Below, one piece after another: positions 16,219 to 31,911 of a stretch of 64,000 nt of DNA. The notes under the pieces were generated by a model. The model did not search any database. It saw only the letters and a list, made by a program, of their open reading frames with translations, and was not told where the DNA came from. The translations under genes were made by a program, and so were the position numbers. Each line of letters starts with the position of its first letter. Positions within the stretch are counted from its first letter, which is position 1. Source of the DNA: an uncultured Paracoccaceae bacterium (GTDB taxonomy: Bacteria; Pseudomonadota; Alphaproteobacteria; Rhodobacterales; Rhodobacteraceae). The stretch spans positions 1 to 64,000 of the forward strand of contig CANNCO010000001.1 of assembly GCA_947503175.1 (NCBI GenBank), written 5' to 3'.

Positions 16219-17094
16219 TCACCCCAGAAATCTCTCGACAAGCGCCGCTCCGATACCTGCCCGTTCGGCGACCGGCCGTGACACGGTCAGCGCCGCTGCC
16301 GCCTGACCGAACCGGGCCGCGTGTTTCAGTGTCCCGCCTCCGGCCCACGCCGCAGTCAGCGCGCCCACGAACATGTCCCCCGCGCCATGGGTGCTGACGA
16401 CCTTGACGGGATGGGCGGGAAGATGAGCGGGCCTACCATCTTCGTAGAGGACAAGCCCTTCATCCCCCAGCGTCACGATCACGGCGGCGGGGCCCTGCCG
16501 CGACAAGGCCTGTGCCGCCGCGACCGGATCGTCCGTTCCGGCCATGTCCGACGCCTCCACCCGGTTCACGACCAGGAGGGCGCAGCGTTCCAGCAAAGCC
16601 GGGTCGACCGCTCGGGCAGGGGCGGCATTCAGGATCAGCCGGACTTTGTCCGAAAGCCGCGCGGCAAGCGCCAGATTGGCCGCTTCCGGCACTTCGTTCT
16701 GCATCACGCAGACCCGCACGCCCTCGGGCAGCATATCCATACCGTTATTCAGAAGGTTCGCCGCCGACACGATCACCGCGCCGTAGCCACCTGTCTTGTC
16801 GGTGATGGCAACACTCATCCCCGAGGCGCCCGGAACCTCCGCCACCCGGGACCGGTCGACCCCGGCACGATCCAGTTCCGCCAGCATCGCCCGGCCCGCC
16901 GCATCTCTGCCGACCCGGCCGATCATCGCGACCGATGCGCCCATCCGGGCCGCAGCCACGGCCTGATTGCCGCCCTTGCCGCCAAATCGGTAGTCGACCG
17001 CGGTTCCTACCAGCGTCTCGTCCAGCCGCGGCAGGCGCGGGGCATCGACCACGACATCGTGGTGCAGCGCCCCGAGAACCAGAACCCGGCTCAT
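16219..17094 (-). CDS. rbsK: Ribokinase (PfkB family)
   Basis: A 291-residue carbohydrate kinase phosphorylating ribose or a related sugar. The N-terminal FGGKGGNQAVAAARMGA is the ribokinase substrate motif, and STHGAGDMFVGAL near residue 245 is the catalytic signature with His where Thr is more common. The start overlaps the end of the isomerase gene by 4 nt (TCAT at 17091-17094), so the two are coupled. With the upstream isomerase and GntR regulator it forms a sugar catabolic unit lacking a transporter, so the true substrate may be a pentose, tetrose or deoxysugar. Confidence 0.85.
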   Translation of the reverse strand: MSRVLVLGALHHDVVVDAPRLPRLDETLVGTAVDYRFGGKGGNQAVAAARMGASVAMIGRVGRDAAGRAMLAELDRAGVDRSRVAEVPGASGMSVAITDKTGGYGAVIVSAANLLNNGMDMLPEGVRVCVMQNEVPEAANLALAARLSDKVRLILNAAPARAVDPALLERCALLVVNRVEASDMAGTDDPVAAAQALSRQGPAAVIVTLGDEGLVLYEDGRPAHLPAHPVKVVSTHGAGDMFVGALTAAWAGGGTLKHAARFGQAAAALTVSRPVAERAGIGAALVERFLG

Positions 17095-18077
17095 GCGCCG
17101 TAAAGGGCGCGGGCGACGATCCGCTGGCTGACCGCCGCATCCTGCCGGGCAATCGCTGCGGCAAGCTCTGCATTTCCGGTCAGTTCCCCGGCCACGGCCC
17201 GCAACCGTTCCGTCAGCCGGATGTTCGTGCGCGCCTCTTCCACCGGGTCCAGCCCGCCATGATCGGGAAACGTGTCGAAATAGATCACGCCGTCATAGCC
17301 GATCCGGGCAAGCTCCACGAACAGCTCCACCGTCTGAACCGGATGCACGGTGCCGACCATCAGCCCGTCATCGCGCTTGCCGTAGCCGTCGTTCAGATGG
17401 ACGCCCAGCAATCGGGAATGGCGCGCAATCAGATGCGCCGCATGGGCCGGCATCTCGTCGGCATAAAGCACATGGGCAAAATCCAGTGTGACGCCGATAT
17501 TGTCGCGACGGGCCTCTTTCACGGCCAGAAGTGTCGTGGCGACATCGGGCATCAGCGCATAGGCCCTGGGTTCGTTCGGTTTGTATTCGATGGCGATCTT
17601 CACATCCCGGTTGTGGTCCGCAACGGCCTGAAGCGACGCAATCGTGTCGTCCCACATCCGCGCGTAGTCGCCCTGAAACGCGTAATCGACGCCATCCTGC
17701 CCCATCCAGAGCGTCATCAGGTCCCCGCCCATGGCCGCAAGCGCATCGATGCCCGCGCGGGTCACATCGATGGCCGCCTGCCGCACCTTCGGATCGGGAT
17801 TGGTGAAGGCGCCGATCGCGAATCCGGGATCGGTATAGTACCGCATGGCGAGGCCGTTCAGTGCCATCCCGGCCTCGCCCAGAAGCACGGAGACCTGTTC
17901 CGGCGAATGCGCGGCGAAATGATCGGGATAGTTCAGGTCGGCGGCGTCCAGACCGTCCACTCGCGCCGCCGCGCCAATCATATCCGCGACGGTCGGTTTC
18001 GAAACGTAGCAAACAGCCGCCTTGAACGCGTTCAGGCGCGCGGCATAGCGGGGCCGGTTTGGCAGGGTGGGGGGCAT
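17091..18077 (-). CDS. TIM-barrel sugar (phosphate) isomerase/epimerase
   Basis: A 328-residue protein of the AP-endonuclease-2/xylose-isomerase-like barrel superfamily. Likely metal ligands are in KIAIEYKPNEPR (Glu), VTLDFAHVLYADE (Asp, His), GVHLNDGYGKRDDG (His) and DTFPDHGG. Similar proteins isomerise rhamnose-like sugars, erythrulose phosphates or tagatose; the sequence alone does not choose among them. It sits between the GntR gene (24 bp) and rbsK (4-nt overlap), so it presumably prepares the substrate phosphorylated by RbsK. Confidence 0.8.
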   Translation of the reverse strand: MPPTLPNRPRYAARLNAFKAAVCYVSKPTVADMIGAAARVDGLDAADLNYPDHFAAHSPEQVSVLLGEAGMALNGLAMRYYTDPGFAIGAFTNPDPKVRQAAIDVTRAGIDALAAMGGDLMTLWMGQDGVDYAFQGDYARMWDDTIASLQAVADHNRDVKIAIEYKPNEPRAYALMPDVATTLLAVKEARRDNIGVTLDFAHVLYADEMPAHAAHLIARHSRLLGVHLNDGYGKRDDGLMVGTVHPVQTVELFVELARIGYDGVIYFDTFPDHGGLDPVEEARTNIRLTERLRAVAGELTGNAELAAAIARQDAAVSQRIVARALYGA

Positions 18078-18101
18078 GAAAGGTCCTTTGCGGGGCTTGG
18101 G

Positions 18102-18827
18102 TTATTCCGGATCGAACAGGTCGGGATGCTTGCGTTCAAGCGGCACAAGCGCCTTCATCAGCTGGCGCAGATGCAGGCGCATGGCCACCCGCGCCGCGTC
18201 GGCATCGCGGGCTTCAAGGGCGGCGACGATGGCCCGATGCTCGTCCAACGTCTCGGCCAGCCGGCCCGGCACCGGCAGGATCAACTGCCTTGCCCGGTTC
18301 ACCTGAACCCAGGCCGTATCGGCCACCTGGCGCAGGCGCGGAAAGCCGGTGAAGGACAGGATCAGCCCGTGCATCTCGCCGTCCTGCGCATAGAATCCGG
18401 CCAGATCACGATCTTCGACCAAGGCCTCCTGCACCCGCAGGGTCCGGCGCAGCAGCACAAGCTGCTCTTCGGTCATCTTCGGGGCGATTTCCTCGATCGC
18501 CGCCAGTTCGATGGCTTCGCGCAGAAACGCGGCCTCGCGAATCTCGACCATGGAGAAGCGCGACACGAAACTGCCGGCCTGCGGGATGATCTGCACCAGC
18601 CCTTCCGCGGCAAGCCGCGCCATCGCCTCGGACACCGGACTGCGTGACACACCCAGCGTTTCGCAAATGTCGGCCTTCTTCAGGGGTGCACCGGGCCGGA
18701 ACTTCAGTGACAGGATGGCCTCGCGCAGGGACAGATAGGTCCGTTGCGCAAGCGATCCGGAATACCCGCCCAAAGGCCGCAAAAGCGCCGGTCCCGCTTG
18801 CGTATCGTCGATGGGCGTATCTGACAT
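18102..18827 (-). CDS. GntR-family (FadR/FCD subfamily) transcriptional regulator
   Basis: A 241-residue regulator. The winged helix-turn-helix is at residues 25-95 (LREAILSLKFRPGAPLKKADICETLGVSRSPVSEAMARLAAEGLV) and the all-helical FCD effector domain follows, with metal-type residues DGEMHGLIL and HRAIVAALEARD. It is the first gene of the run GntR-isomerase-ribokinase, so it probably represses its own operon until a sugar acid or sugar phosphate binds. Near its start a TTAGAATGCTA element (18829-18839) is a candidate half-palindromic operator. No clear ribosome site precedes the ATG. Confidence 0.88.
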   Translation of the reverse strand: MSDTPIDDTQAGPALLRPLGGYSGSLAQRTYLSLREAILSLKFRPGAPLKKADICETLGVSRSPVSEAMARLAAEGLVQIIPQAGSFVSRFSMVEIREAAFLREAIELAAIEEIAPKMTEEQLVLLRRTLRVQEALVEDRDLAGFYAQDGEMHGLILSFTGFPRLRQVADTAWVQVNRARQLILPVPGRLAETLDEHRAIVAALEARDADAARVAMRLHLRQLMKALVPLERKHPDLFDPE

Positions 18828-18921
18828 GTTAGAATGCTAGCGAGGGGTGGTTCACTGTCAAGGCGGCGCGCATTCCCCGCCAAGGGTCGACGCCGATCAG
18901 GGGCTGTGACAGGTTCGGCCC

Positions 18922-19572
18922 ATGACGATGCCGATCACCCTGACCAGCGATGAATTCGTGGCCGATACCCTGGCATGGGTGGCGACGGTTCCCAAGGGCG
19001 AACGCCGGGTGCTGGCCATCGCCGGTGCGCCGGGGTCGGGCAAGTCCACGCTTGCCGAGAAACTGACCGAGACGCTGAACAGATCTCAGCCCGGACTGGC
19101 GGCGATCCTGCCCATGGACGGGTATCACTATGACGACGAGGTACTGGAACCCCGCGGGCACAGGCTCCGGAAAGGCGCGCCTCATACCTTCGACATCGGC
19201 GGTTACGCGGCGATGCTTGCGCGCCTTCGGTCAAACGAGGAAGCGGAGGTTGCGGTGCCCCGCTTTGACCGGACGCTCGAGATTGCGCGTGCCGGGGCGC
19301 GGATCGTTCCGCAGAGCGTCATGCTGATCGTGACCGAAGGCAACTACCTCCTGCTCGACCGCCCGAACTGGGCCGTCCTGCGTGCGCATTTCGACCGGAC
19401 CGCCCTGCTCGATGTGCCGGAAGACGAACTTGCCCGCCGTCTTCGGGCCCGCTGGGACGGCTATGGCATGGATGCCGATGGGGTCCGGGCGAAGCTCGAG
19501 GAAAACGACCTGCCCAATGCCCGCACGGTCATCGCCGAAAGTGTCGATCCGGATATCAGGATCACCCCCTGA
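18922..19572 (+). CDS. P-loop nucleoside/sugar kinase (uridine kinase/phosphoribulokinase-like)
   Basis: A 216-residue kinase with Walker A GAPGSGKSTLAE at residues 36-47, the LPMDGYHYDDEVL segment characteristic of the uridine-kinase/PanK-like group, and a lid region RLRARWDGYGMD. Relatives in alphaproteobacteria (e.g. FrcK-type) are found in sugar loci. It is divergent from the GntR regulator with 94 bp between the starts, so the two may share a regulated promoter region. The substrate is unknown. glgB begins 48 bp downstream, so read-through into the glycogen operon is possible. Confidence 0.75.
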   Translation: MTMPITLTSDEFVADTLAWVATVPKGERRVLAIAGAPGSGKSTLAEKLTETLNRSQPGLAAILPMDGYHYDDEVLEPRGHRLRKGAPHTFDIGGYAAMLARLRSNEEAEVAVPRFDRTLEIARAGARIVPQSVMLIVTEGNYLLLDRPNWAVLRAHFDRTALLDVPEDELARRLRARWDGYGMDADGVRAKLEENDLPNARTVIAESVDPDIRITP

Positions 19573-19620
19573 CCGGTCCTTGCCCTTGACCTTCCGGCAA
19601 AACCCTTCACGCTAACGGTG

Positions 19621-21828
19621 ATGTCCAGAACCGCCCCCCTTATCGACCCGGACTCCGACGCCTACCGGGGCCTTCGGGCTTTTGCCGATGGCCGTTCGGA
19701 TGATCCCTTTGGCGTCATGGGGCCGGGCAAGGTTGCGCCGGGTGTTCTGACGGTATTCGCGCCGGGCGCCACCGGGCTTGAGGCGTTGACGGATGGTGCC
19801 GCCCATACTCTGAACCCGGTCGAGGGTCTTCCGTCGGTATTCGCCGGTAAGGCTCCCGATACCGACCCATACCAACTTCGGGCTATGGCCGAAGACGGCA
19901 CAAGCTGGGAGTTGGACGACCCCTATCGCTTTGGCCCGGTACTTGGTGAGATCGACGAATACCTCTTGGGCGAAGGCACGCATATGCGGCTTTGGCAGGC
20001 GCTGGGCGCCCATGTCATGACCCACGAGGGAACGCCCGGTACCCATTTTGCAGTTTGGGCCCCTAATGCGAAACGGGTGTCGGTCGTCGGGAACTTCAAC
20101 CACTGGGATGGCCGCGCCCATCAGATGCGCAGGCGGGGCACGACAGGGGTTTGGGAGATTTTCCTGCCGGGTATCGGCGAAGGTACGCCATACAAGTACG
20201 AGATTATCGGCCCATCCGGCGAAGTCCTGCCGCTCAAGGCCGACCCGGTGGGGTTCGGTTCGGAACACGCCCCGTCGAACGCCAGCGTCGTCCGCGATAT
20301 TCGGGGCTACGGCTGGGGCGACGATGACTGGATGGGAGTGCGCGCGGACCAGAACAACCGCGCCGCGCCCATTTCGATCTACGAGGTTCACCTTGGCTCG
20401 TGGCGCAGGCGGACGGACGAGGGCGGACGCCCGCTCAGCTACCGCGAGGCCGCCGACGAACTGGTCGATTATGCCGCCGACATGGGGTTCACCCATCTCG
20501 AACTGCTGCCCGTCTCGGAATACCCGTTCGACGGGTCATGGGGGTATCAGCCGGTGGGCCTGTTCGCGCCGACGATCCGCTTCGGCCCGCCGCACGAGTT
20601 CCGCGATCTGGTGGATGCGGCCCATCGCAAGGGGCTGGGTGTGATCCTTGACTGGGTGCCGGGGCATTTTCCCTCGGACGCCCACGGGCTGGGCTGGTTC
20701 GACGGCACGGCGCTTTATGAACACGCCGATCCCAAGGAAGGGTTTCATCAGGATTGGAACACCCTGATCTACAATTATGGACGCCGCGAGGTGGCCAATT
20801 ACCTGATCTCTAACGCACTGTACTGGCTGGAAGAATACCACATCGACGGGCTTCGCGTGGATGCCGTGGCCTCGATGCTCTACCGCGACTATTCCCGCGC
20901 GCAGGGCGAATGGATCCCGAACAAGGATGGCGGGCGCGAGAATTACGAAGCCATCGCCATGCTGCAACAGATGAACGTCACGACCTATGGCGCCGTGCCC
21001 GGCATCCTGACTGCGGCAGAGGAAAGCACGTCTTTCCCCGGCGTCTCGCAGCCGGTTGACCGGGGCGGTCTGGGCTTTGGCTTCAAGTGGAACATGGGGT
21101 GGATGAACGACACACTGTCCTTCATGGAAAAGGACCCGATCTATCGCAAATACCACCATAACCAGATGACCTTCGGGCTGGTCTATGCATTCTCGGAAAA
21201 CTTCATCCTGCCGATCAGCCATGACGAGGTGGTGCATGGGAAGGGCGCGATGCTTGAAAAGATGCCGGGATCGGACTGGGAGAAGTTCGCGAACCTGCGC
21301 GCCTATTACGGGTTCATGTGGGGCCATCCCGGCAAGAAGCTTTTGTTCATGGGGCAGGAATGGGGCCAGCGCAGCGAATGGAGCCATGACCGCCAGCTTG
21401 ATTGGGAGGCCGCAGAGCGCCCCGAACATGCCGGCCTGCGCGATCTGGTCCGCGATCTGAACCGGCTTTACCGCGAAACGCCCGCTTTGCATGTCAAGGA
21501 TTGCGAGGGCGACGGATTCCAGTGGATTGATGGTGGCGATGCCGAGAATGTCACGCTGAGCTGGATCAGGCGCGGCAATCCGGGCGACCCGGAAGTCGCG
21601 GTCATCTGCAACTTCACGCCGGTCGAGCGTTCGGGGTTCCGGATCGGGCTGCCGCAGGCGGGGCACTGGTCTGAGGTTCTGAACACGGATGCAGGCATTT
21701 ATGGCGGCGGCAATCGCGGAAACATGGGCGGCGTGACCGCAACCGCCCATCCCAGCCACGGCCAGCCAGCCAGTGCAGAAGTAACACTACCGTCACTGAG
21801 CACTATCATACTACGCTACGACAACTGA
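19621..21828 (+). CDS. glgB: 1,4-alpha-glucan branching enzyme
   Basis: Transfers alpha-1,4 glucan segments to alpha-1,6 positions during glycogen synthesis. N-terminal GlgB and CBM48 modules ([21 protein letters not shown]) precede a GH13 barrel with the nucleophile region [12 protein letters not shown], general acid region [11 protein letters not shown], and the transition-state motif [11 protein letters not shown]; a C-terminal all-beta domain closes it. The 735 residues are normal. ATG 19621 is preferred to the adjacent GTG 19618. First gene of glgBCAX-pgm, with 22 bp to glgC. Confidence 0.95.
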   Translation: MSRTAPLIDPDSDAYRGLRAFADGRSDDPFGVMGPGKVAPGVLTVFAPGATGLEALTDGAAHTLNPVEGLPSVFAGKAPDTDPYQLRAMAEDGTSWELDDPYRFGPVLGEIDEYLLGEGTHMRLWQALGAHVMTHEGTPGTHFAVWAPNAKRVSVVGNFNHWDGRAHQMRRRGTTGVWEIFLPGIGEGTPYKYEIIGPSGEVLPLKADPVGFGSEHAPSNASVVRDIRGYGWGDDDWMGVRADQNNRAAPISIYEVHLGSWRRRTDEGGRPLSYREAADELVDYAADMGFTHLELLPVSEYPFDGSWGYQPVGLFAPTIRFGPPHEFRDLVDAAHRKGLGVILDWVPGHFPSDAHGLGWFDGTALYEHADPKEGFHQDWNTLIYNYGRREVANYLISNALYWLEEYHIDGLRVDAVASMLYRDYSRAQGEWIPNKDGGRENYEAIAMLQQMNVTTYGAVPGILTAAEESTSFPGVSQPVDRGGLGFGFKWNMGWMNDTLSFMEKDPIYRKYHHNQMTFGLVYAFSENFILPISHDEVVHGKGAMLEKMPGSDWEKFANLRAYYGFMWGHPGKKLLFMGQEWGQRSEWSHDRQLDWEAAERPEHAGLRDLVRDLNRLYRETPALHVKDCEGDGFQWIDGGDAENVTLSWIRRGNPGDPEVAVICNFTPVERSGFRIGLPQAGHWSEVLNTDAGIYGGGNRGNMGGVTATAHPSHGQPASAEVTLPSLSTIILRYDN

Positions 21829-21850
21829 ACGGTCGGTAGGGGAGGACCGC

Positions 21851-23116
21851 ATGCAGAAAGCACCCAGACGGTTATCAAGCCGGTCCATGGCGTTCGTCCT
21901 TGCCGGTGGGCGGGGATCGCGGCTGAAGGAACTGACCGACAGCCGGGTGAAACCGGCGGTCTATTTCGGCGGCAAGACCCGGATCATCGACTTCGCCCTG
22001 TCGAACGCGCTGAACTCCGGTGTCAGGCGGATGTCGATCGCGACGCAATACAAGGCCCACTCCCTGATCCGGCATTGCCAGCGCGGCTGGAACTTCTTCC
22101 GGGCCGAGCGGAACGAATACCTTGATATCCTGCCCGCCTCGCAGCGCGTGGATGAAAACAAATGGTATGTGGGCACCGCCGATGCGGTGACCCAGAACAT
22201 CGACATCGTCGACAGCTACGATGTGGATTACGTGCTGATCCTTGCAGGCGATCATATCTACAAGATGGATTACGAGTACATGCTGCTGCAGCATGTAAAC
22301 TCCGGTGCCGATGTGACGGTCGGCTGCCTGACCGTCCCGCGCGAGGAAGCATCGGCCTTCGGCGTCATGGCGGTGGACGACAAGGGCAGGATCACCAGCT
22401 TTCTGGAAAAGCCAGCCGACCCGCCTGCAACGCCGGAAGACCCAACACTGGCATTGGCGTCGATGGGCATCTATGTTTTCAACTGGAAGTTCCTGCGCGA
22501 ACGGCTTTTGGCCGATGCCGCCGACCCGGACTCACAGCATGATTTCGGCAGCGACATCATTCCCGACATCGTGGCGACGGGCAAAGCCGTCGCCCACCGG
22601 TTCGACGAAAGCTGTGTCCGCCACACCCCCGAAGCGCCGCCCTACTGGCGCGATGTGGGAACGGTCGATGCGTTCTGGCGGGCGAATATCGACCTGACGG
22701 ATTTCAACCCCGATCTGGACCTCTGGGACAAGAACTGGCCGATCTGGACCTATTCCGAAAGCGTGCCCCCGGCAAAGTTCATCCATGACGAGGAACACCG
22801 GCGCGGGTCGGCGGTCTCGTCCCTTGTCTCGGGCGGTTGCATCGTTTCGGGGACCGAGATCAGGAACTCGCTTCTGTTCACGCAGGTCCATACCAATTCC
22901 TATGCCATTCTGGACCATGTGGTGGCCTTGCCATATGTGAATGTCGCCCGAAGCGCACGGCTGCGAAACGCGGTTGTCGACAGGGGTGTTCGTATTCCGG
23001 AAGGCCTCGTCGTGGGCGAAGACCCGGAGGAGGACGGCAAGTGGTTCCGCGTGACCGAAGGGGGCGTGACGCTCGTGACGCAGAAGATGCTGGACAGGCG
23101 GGCCGACGCCAAATGA
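21851..23116 (+). CDS. glgC: Glucose-1-phosphate adenylyltransferase
   Basis: Makes ADP-glucose from ATP and glucose-1-phosphate, the controlled step of bacterial glycogen synthesis. The N-terminal pyrophosphorylase motif [16 protein letters not shown] is followed by [19 protein letters not shown], and the C-terminal part is a left-handed beta-helix ([17 protein letters not shown]). Residues SRSMAF before the Gly loop fit the allosteric region. 421 aa is typical. An excellent ribosome site, AGGGGAGGA, precedes the ATG. Confidence 0.96.
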   Translation: MQKAPRRLSSRSMAFVLAGGRGSRLKELTDSRVKPAVYFGGKTRIIDFALSNALNSGVRRMSIATQYKAHSLIRHCQRGWNFFRAERNEYLDILPASQRVDENKWYVGTADAVTQNIDIVDSYDVDYVLILAGDHIYKMDYEYMLLQHVNSGADVTVGCLTVPREEASAFGVMAVDDKGRITSFLEKPADPPATPEDPTLALASMGIYVFNWKFLRERLLADAADPDSQHDFGSDIIPDIVATGKAVAHRFDESCVRHTPEAPPYWRDVGTVDAFWRANIDLTDFNPDLDLWDKNWPIWTYSESVPPAKFIHDEEHRRGSAVSSLVSGGCIVSGTEIRNSLLFTQVHTNSYAILDHVVALPYVNVARSARLRNAVVDRGVRIPEGLVVGEDPEEDGKWFRVTEGGVTLVTQKMLDRRADAK

Positions 23117-23126
23117 GCGTATTGCA

Positions 23127-24553
23127 ATGAAGCCTGTTCTGTCGGTTGCATCCGAATGCGCGCCATTGATCAAGACCGGCGGTCTGGCTGACGTCGCAGG
23201 CGCCCTGCCGGCGGCCATGGCGACGCAGGGCTGGGACATGCGGACGCTGATCCCCGGGTATCCGGCGGTCATTTCGCAGTCCGGCCGCGGGCGTGTGGTG
23301 ATGGAAGAGGATGACCTTTTCGGCGGACCGGCCCGAATCCGCGCTGTCATCGCAGACGGGCTGAAGCTTCTGATCCTCGAAGCGCCGCATCTTTTTGACC
23401 GTGGCGGCGGCCCCTATAACGATCCCTCTGGGCGCGACTGGCCCGACAACCCGGCCCGCTTTGCCGCCCTGTCGTGGATGGGCGCGCGGATCGGTGCCGA
23501 AGGCGTGGGGCGCTGGATGCCCCGCATCGTCCATGCCCATGACTGGCAGGCCGGGCTGGTGCCGCTTTACCTGTCGCAACGGGGCGACGACCGCCCCTCC
23601 AGCATACTGACGATCCACAACATGGCGTTTCTGGGCATGGCGCCGGCGAACCTGCGCGCCGCCCTGCGGCTTCCCGAAAGCGGCTTCACCCAGGACGGCT
23701 ATGAGTTCTGGAACCAGATCTCTGCGCTCAAGGCCGGTCTTGTCTGGGCCGATCACATCACCACCGTCAGCCCGTCCTATGCGCGCGAGCTTCTGACACA
23801 GGAATACGGCGCGGGGCTTGACGGGCTGATGCGGGCGCGGGCGGCGAACCTTTCGGGAATACTCAACGGGATCGACCTCGAAGCATGGAACCCCGCGACC
23901 GATCCCCATATCGAGACCTACAAGTCGCCGGGCGGAAAGCGCCGGGCCAAGGCGGCATTGCGGGCCGAGTTCGAACTGGACGAGGCCGATGGTCCGCTTT
24001 GCGTGGTCGTCTCGCGCCTGTCGGATCAGAAGGGCCTCGATATCCTTCTCGACGCGCTCCCGGCGCTTGTGGATCGGGGCGGGCAGCTGGCATTGCTCGG
24101 CTCGGGCGACAAAGGGCTTGAGACGCGGTTCCGGCAGGCCGCGAATGCGCATCCGAACATCGCGGTCCATATCGGCTATGACGAGGCGAAATCGCATCGG
24201 ATGATCGCGGGGGCCGATGCCATTCTGGTGCCGTCGCGGTTCGAGCCTTGCGGTCTGACCCAGCTTTACGGGCTGCGCTATGGCGCCGTGCCGATCGTCG
24301 CCTATACCGGCGGGCTGATCGATACGGTGATACCGGCCACCCCCATGGGCCTGCGCACGGGTGTGGCCACGGGCCTTCAGTTTCACCCGGTGACCAGCCA
24401 TGCACTGGCCGGTGCATTGATCGATGCGGTTACGCTCTATAAAAGACCCGGCACATGGGCGGCGCTTCAGAAAAACGGCATGCGGCAACAGGTCGGCTGG
24501 GAAGCATCCGCCCCTGACTATGCCGCCCTTTATGAGGAACTGTCCCCCGACTG

Positions 24554-24554
<1 letters not shown>
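23127..24554 (+). CDS. glgA: Glycogen synthase (ADP-glucose, GT5)
   Basis: Elongates alpha-1,4-glucan from ADP-glucose. The GT5 signature SECAPLIKTGGLADVAGALP is at the N-terminus; the second Rossmann domain carries SRLSDQKGLDILL and SRFEPCGLTQLYGLRYGAVPIV with the conserved Glu. 475 residues, the usual size. It starts 10 bp after the glgC stop, and its stop overlaps the glgX start by one base (TGATG), so expression is tightly coupled. Confidence 0.96.
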
Positions 24555-29493
<4,939 letters not shown>

Positions 29494-29495
<2 letters not shown>

Positions 29496-30303
29496 GACAT
29501 TTCGCACCTTTCTGGCCTCGCTCTTCGTGGCACTTAGCACAACCAGCGCGCTGAGCCATGAGTTCTGGATCGATCCGGTCGCATTTTTTGTCCCGTCCGG
29601 AGAGCCCGTTGTCGCCGATATCCGCATCGGACAGGAATACGAAGGCTCCGCCTATGCCTGGATTCCGCGAAACTTCCGCCTGTTCGAAATCGCTCAGGGG
29701 GACAAACGAACGCCGGTCGAGGGCCGAATGGGCGACCGCCCGGCGCTGAACCAGATTGCCGGCGACGGGCTTGCCGTGGCGCTTCACGTCACGACGGACA
29801 GCCGGCTTGCGTGGAGCGAGTTTCAGAAGTTCGAGGATTTCGTCCGCCACAAGGATGCGGATTGGGCGCTGGCCGATCATGCCGACCGTGGTCTGCCAGA
29901 TGCCGGCTTTGCCGAGGCCTATTCGCGCTATGCGAAATCGCTGATTTCGGTGGGTGACGGGGCAGGGGCGGATCGCGAATACGGGTTGCTTACCGAGATC
30001 GTGGCGCTTGCGAACCCTTACACCGATGACATTTCGGGCGGGTTTCCGGTCAGGCTTCTCTATCGGGGAGAACCGCGTGCGGATGCGCAGATCGAGGTCT
30101 TTGCAAAGGATGCGGAAGGTCAGGTAACGATCACGACCGTTCGTACCGATGCGGGGGGAAGTGCGGTTATCCCGGTCACGCCGGGATCACGGTACATGCT
30201 GGATGCCGTGGTGTTGAGGGAACCGTCAGAAACGCTTTCCGCAGAGCGCAATGTCGTCTGGGAAAGCCTTTGGGCCAATCTGACCTTCGCGGTCCCGCGC
30301 TAA
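29494..30303 (+). CDS. DUF4198-family exported protein
   Basis: Begins MTFRTFLASLFVALSTTSALSHEFWIDP; the Sec signal is cleaved near ALS and leaves an N-terminal His (HEFW), a feature of this family. The 269-residue body is beta-rich (GEPVVADIRIGQEYEG, GGFPVRLLYRGEPRADAQIEVFAKD). DUF4198 proteins often accompany nickel or cobalt transporters as periplasmic partners (NikK-like), which fits the HupE/UreJ-like neighbour. The start overlaps the start of that divergent gene at the same CATG. No obvious ribosome site is seen. Confidence 0.8.
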
Positions 30304-30322
30304 AGGCGGGGCGCCGCAAAGA

Positions 30323-30466
30323 TCAGTCGTGATCACTGTCGATGAGCCAACCGCCAGGTCCCGCAATATGGTCGGGCAGAGTGACGATAAACACCTCGCG
30401 CAGTACAAGGCATGTGATGGCACTCATGACCAGGGTATCGAAAGATACAGTAAACAACGCTTCCAT
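30323..30466 (-). CDS. Small hypothetical protein (47 aa), not in ORF track
   Basis: Reads MEALFTVSFDTLVMSAITCL and continues through VFIVTLPDHIAGPGGWLIDSDHD to a TGA. The ATG at 30466 is preceded by GGAGGTTCTG, an almost ideal Shine-Dalgarno at 5 nt. The first 30 residues are hydrophobic enough for one membrane segment, and the tail is acidic and His-containing. No family is recognised. It lies alone between the DUF4198 gene and truA. Confidence 0.5.
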   Translation of the reverse strand: MEALFTVSFDTLVMSAITCLVLREVFIVTLPDHIAGPGGWLIDSDHD

Positions 30467-30633
30467 CAGAACCTCCATTTCACTGACCTCTTTGAACACC
30501 GGATTCGGGGCGCGAAATGGGCGGAGAGAGGGTTTTTGCGTCCCAAACCCGGGCGATTTTAGGACATTTCCTCCTTAACGGATGGTAAAGACGGGTTGAG
30601 CATGGGGGCTGTTTCCGATCCATGAACAAGCGC

Positions 30634-31401
30634 TCAGGCAAACGGATCCTCGGGATAACCGACTTCGGACAAGTAAAGCCCGTCCGGCGGCGCAACCGGC
30701 CCGCATGCTGCCCGATCGCGGGCTTCCAGCGCATCTTTCACGTCATCCCGGTCCCATTTTCCCGCCCCCACGCGTTCAAGCGTACCCACGAGCGAGCGCA
30801 CCTGATTGTGCAGGAAACTCCGCGCCCGAACGTCGAAACGTATCTCCCGACCGCCGGGGTAGGGGAGTTCTGCCACCTCCAGCCGGTCGAGCGTTTTGAC
30901 GGGGCTGTCGGCCTGACACATGGTGGACCGGAAGGTTGTGAAGTCGTGCTTGCCCAGCAGAACCTGCGCCGCATCGGCCATCGCAGCCGTATCCAGTTCC
31001 CCGTTCATACGCCAGGTCAGCCCGGCATCATGGGTCAGGGGCGCCCGCCGGCAGACCAGACGATACACATATTGCCGCTCGATCGCCGAAAACCGGGCAT
31101 GCCAGTCATCGGCGACCCGCGCGACCGCCACAACGGCGACGGGCTTGGGCTTCAAGTGCCAGTTCAGCGCCTCGCCCAGCCGGAACGGATCCCAGTCGCG
31201 GGCCATGTCGCAATGTGCCACCTGCCCCAGTGCATGAACGCCCGCATCCGTCCGGCCTGCGGCGGCAATCGACGGAACATCCGGCTCCAGCGCAGCCAGC
31301 GCCGCTTCGACCGCACCCTGCACCGAAGGCTGATCGGCCTGCCGTTGCCATCCCGCGAACGGGCCGCCATGATATTCGATCTTGAGTGCAAAGCGCGGCA
31401 T
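30634..31401 (-). CDS. truA: tRNA pseudouridine(38-40) synthase
   Basis: Isomerises uridines in the anticodon stem-loop of many tRNAs. The catalytic Asp is in [19 protein letters not shown] near residue 55, and the fold markers [19 protein letters not shown] and [21 protein letters not shown] are all present. 255 residues, normal. It usually lies near fmt and def, which are not in this window. On its upstream side are a GC palindrome and the gap before the recombinase, where the accessory region begins. Confidence 0.95.
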   Translation of the reverse strand: MPRFALKIEYHGGPFAGWQRQADQPSVQGAVEAALAALEPDVPSIAAAGRTDAGVHALGQVAHCDMARDWDPFRLGEALNWHLKPKPVAVVAVARVADDWHARFSAIERQYVYRLVCRRAPLTHDAGLTWRMNGELDTAAMADAAQVLLGKHDFTTFRSTMCQADSPVKTLDRLEVAELPYPGGREIRFDVRARSFLHNQVRSLVGTLERVGAGKWDRDDVKDALEARDRAACGPVAPPDGLYLSEVGYPEDPFA

Positions 31402-31413
31402 GAGCCGGGACTA

Positions 31414-31434
31414 GCGCGCGGGCGGCCCGCGCGC
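31414..31434. repeat. Perfect GC palindrome
   Basis: GCGCGCGGGC, one base, GCCCGCGCGC. It lies 12 bp upstream of the truA start, at the border between core and accessory DNA. Confidence 0.6.
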
Positions 31435-31911
31435 AATCCGCTACATAACCGCCGGTGTTGAACGTCAAATAACTTTGACCTTCACGTCACCTACCTGACC
31501 CAAAACGAAAAACCGGACCTTCGCGCAGGATGCGGTGAAGGTGTCGAAAGAGCCCATGCTGTGAATTCGAATTTCTTGCTGCATGCGCTCGCAGCACGCA
31601 TAATGCTGCACATGTGTGTTTCCTGTTACTGCTACGATACCGAGAAACCGGCCATCCGTTGCGTGCACAACGGAAACAGGGAAATCGATTTACGTCTCGC
31701 GAACATTGCTGCTGTTCCAGGGCATGCCGGATTGGCGCAGTGCTTTCAGCCGGGGTTTGGTGCCACGCTCGCTTGAGCCCCAAATAGCCAGAACTGTCCG
31801 CTGTTGTTTCACCGAATTGTTCGTTCGAGCATTGGTCATTCGCCAAGCAAGTAGAGCTGTGGTGTCCGCGCGGTGCTGATGTTGGGCGGGGGGAGGATTG
31901 GAGGGCACAAC
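31435..31911. other. Intergenic DNA between truA and the recombinase gene
   Basis: About 480 bp without a convincing gene. The short ORFs on both strands do not resemble known proteins. The base composition is visibly less GC-rich than the flanking core genes (for example GAATTCGAATTTC at 31562-31574). An attachment site could lie here, but I could not find a matching direct repeat by eye. Confidence 0.4.

Noticed and set aside
16935-18647. 570-aa ORF antisense to the isomerase and GntR genes
   Set aside because: Both minus-strand genes have clear family motifs and overlap each other in the way operons do.
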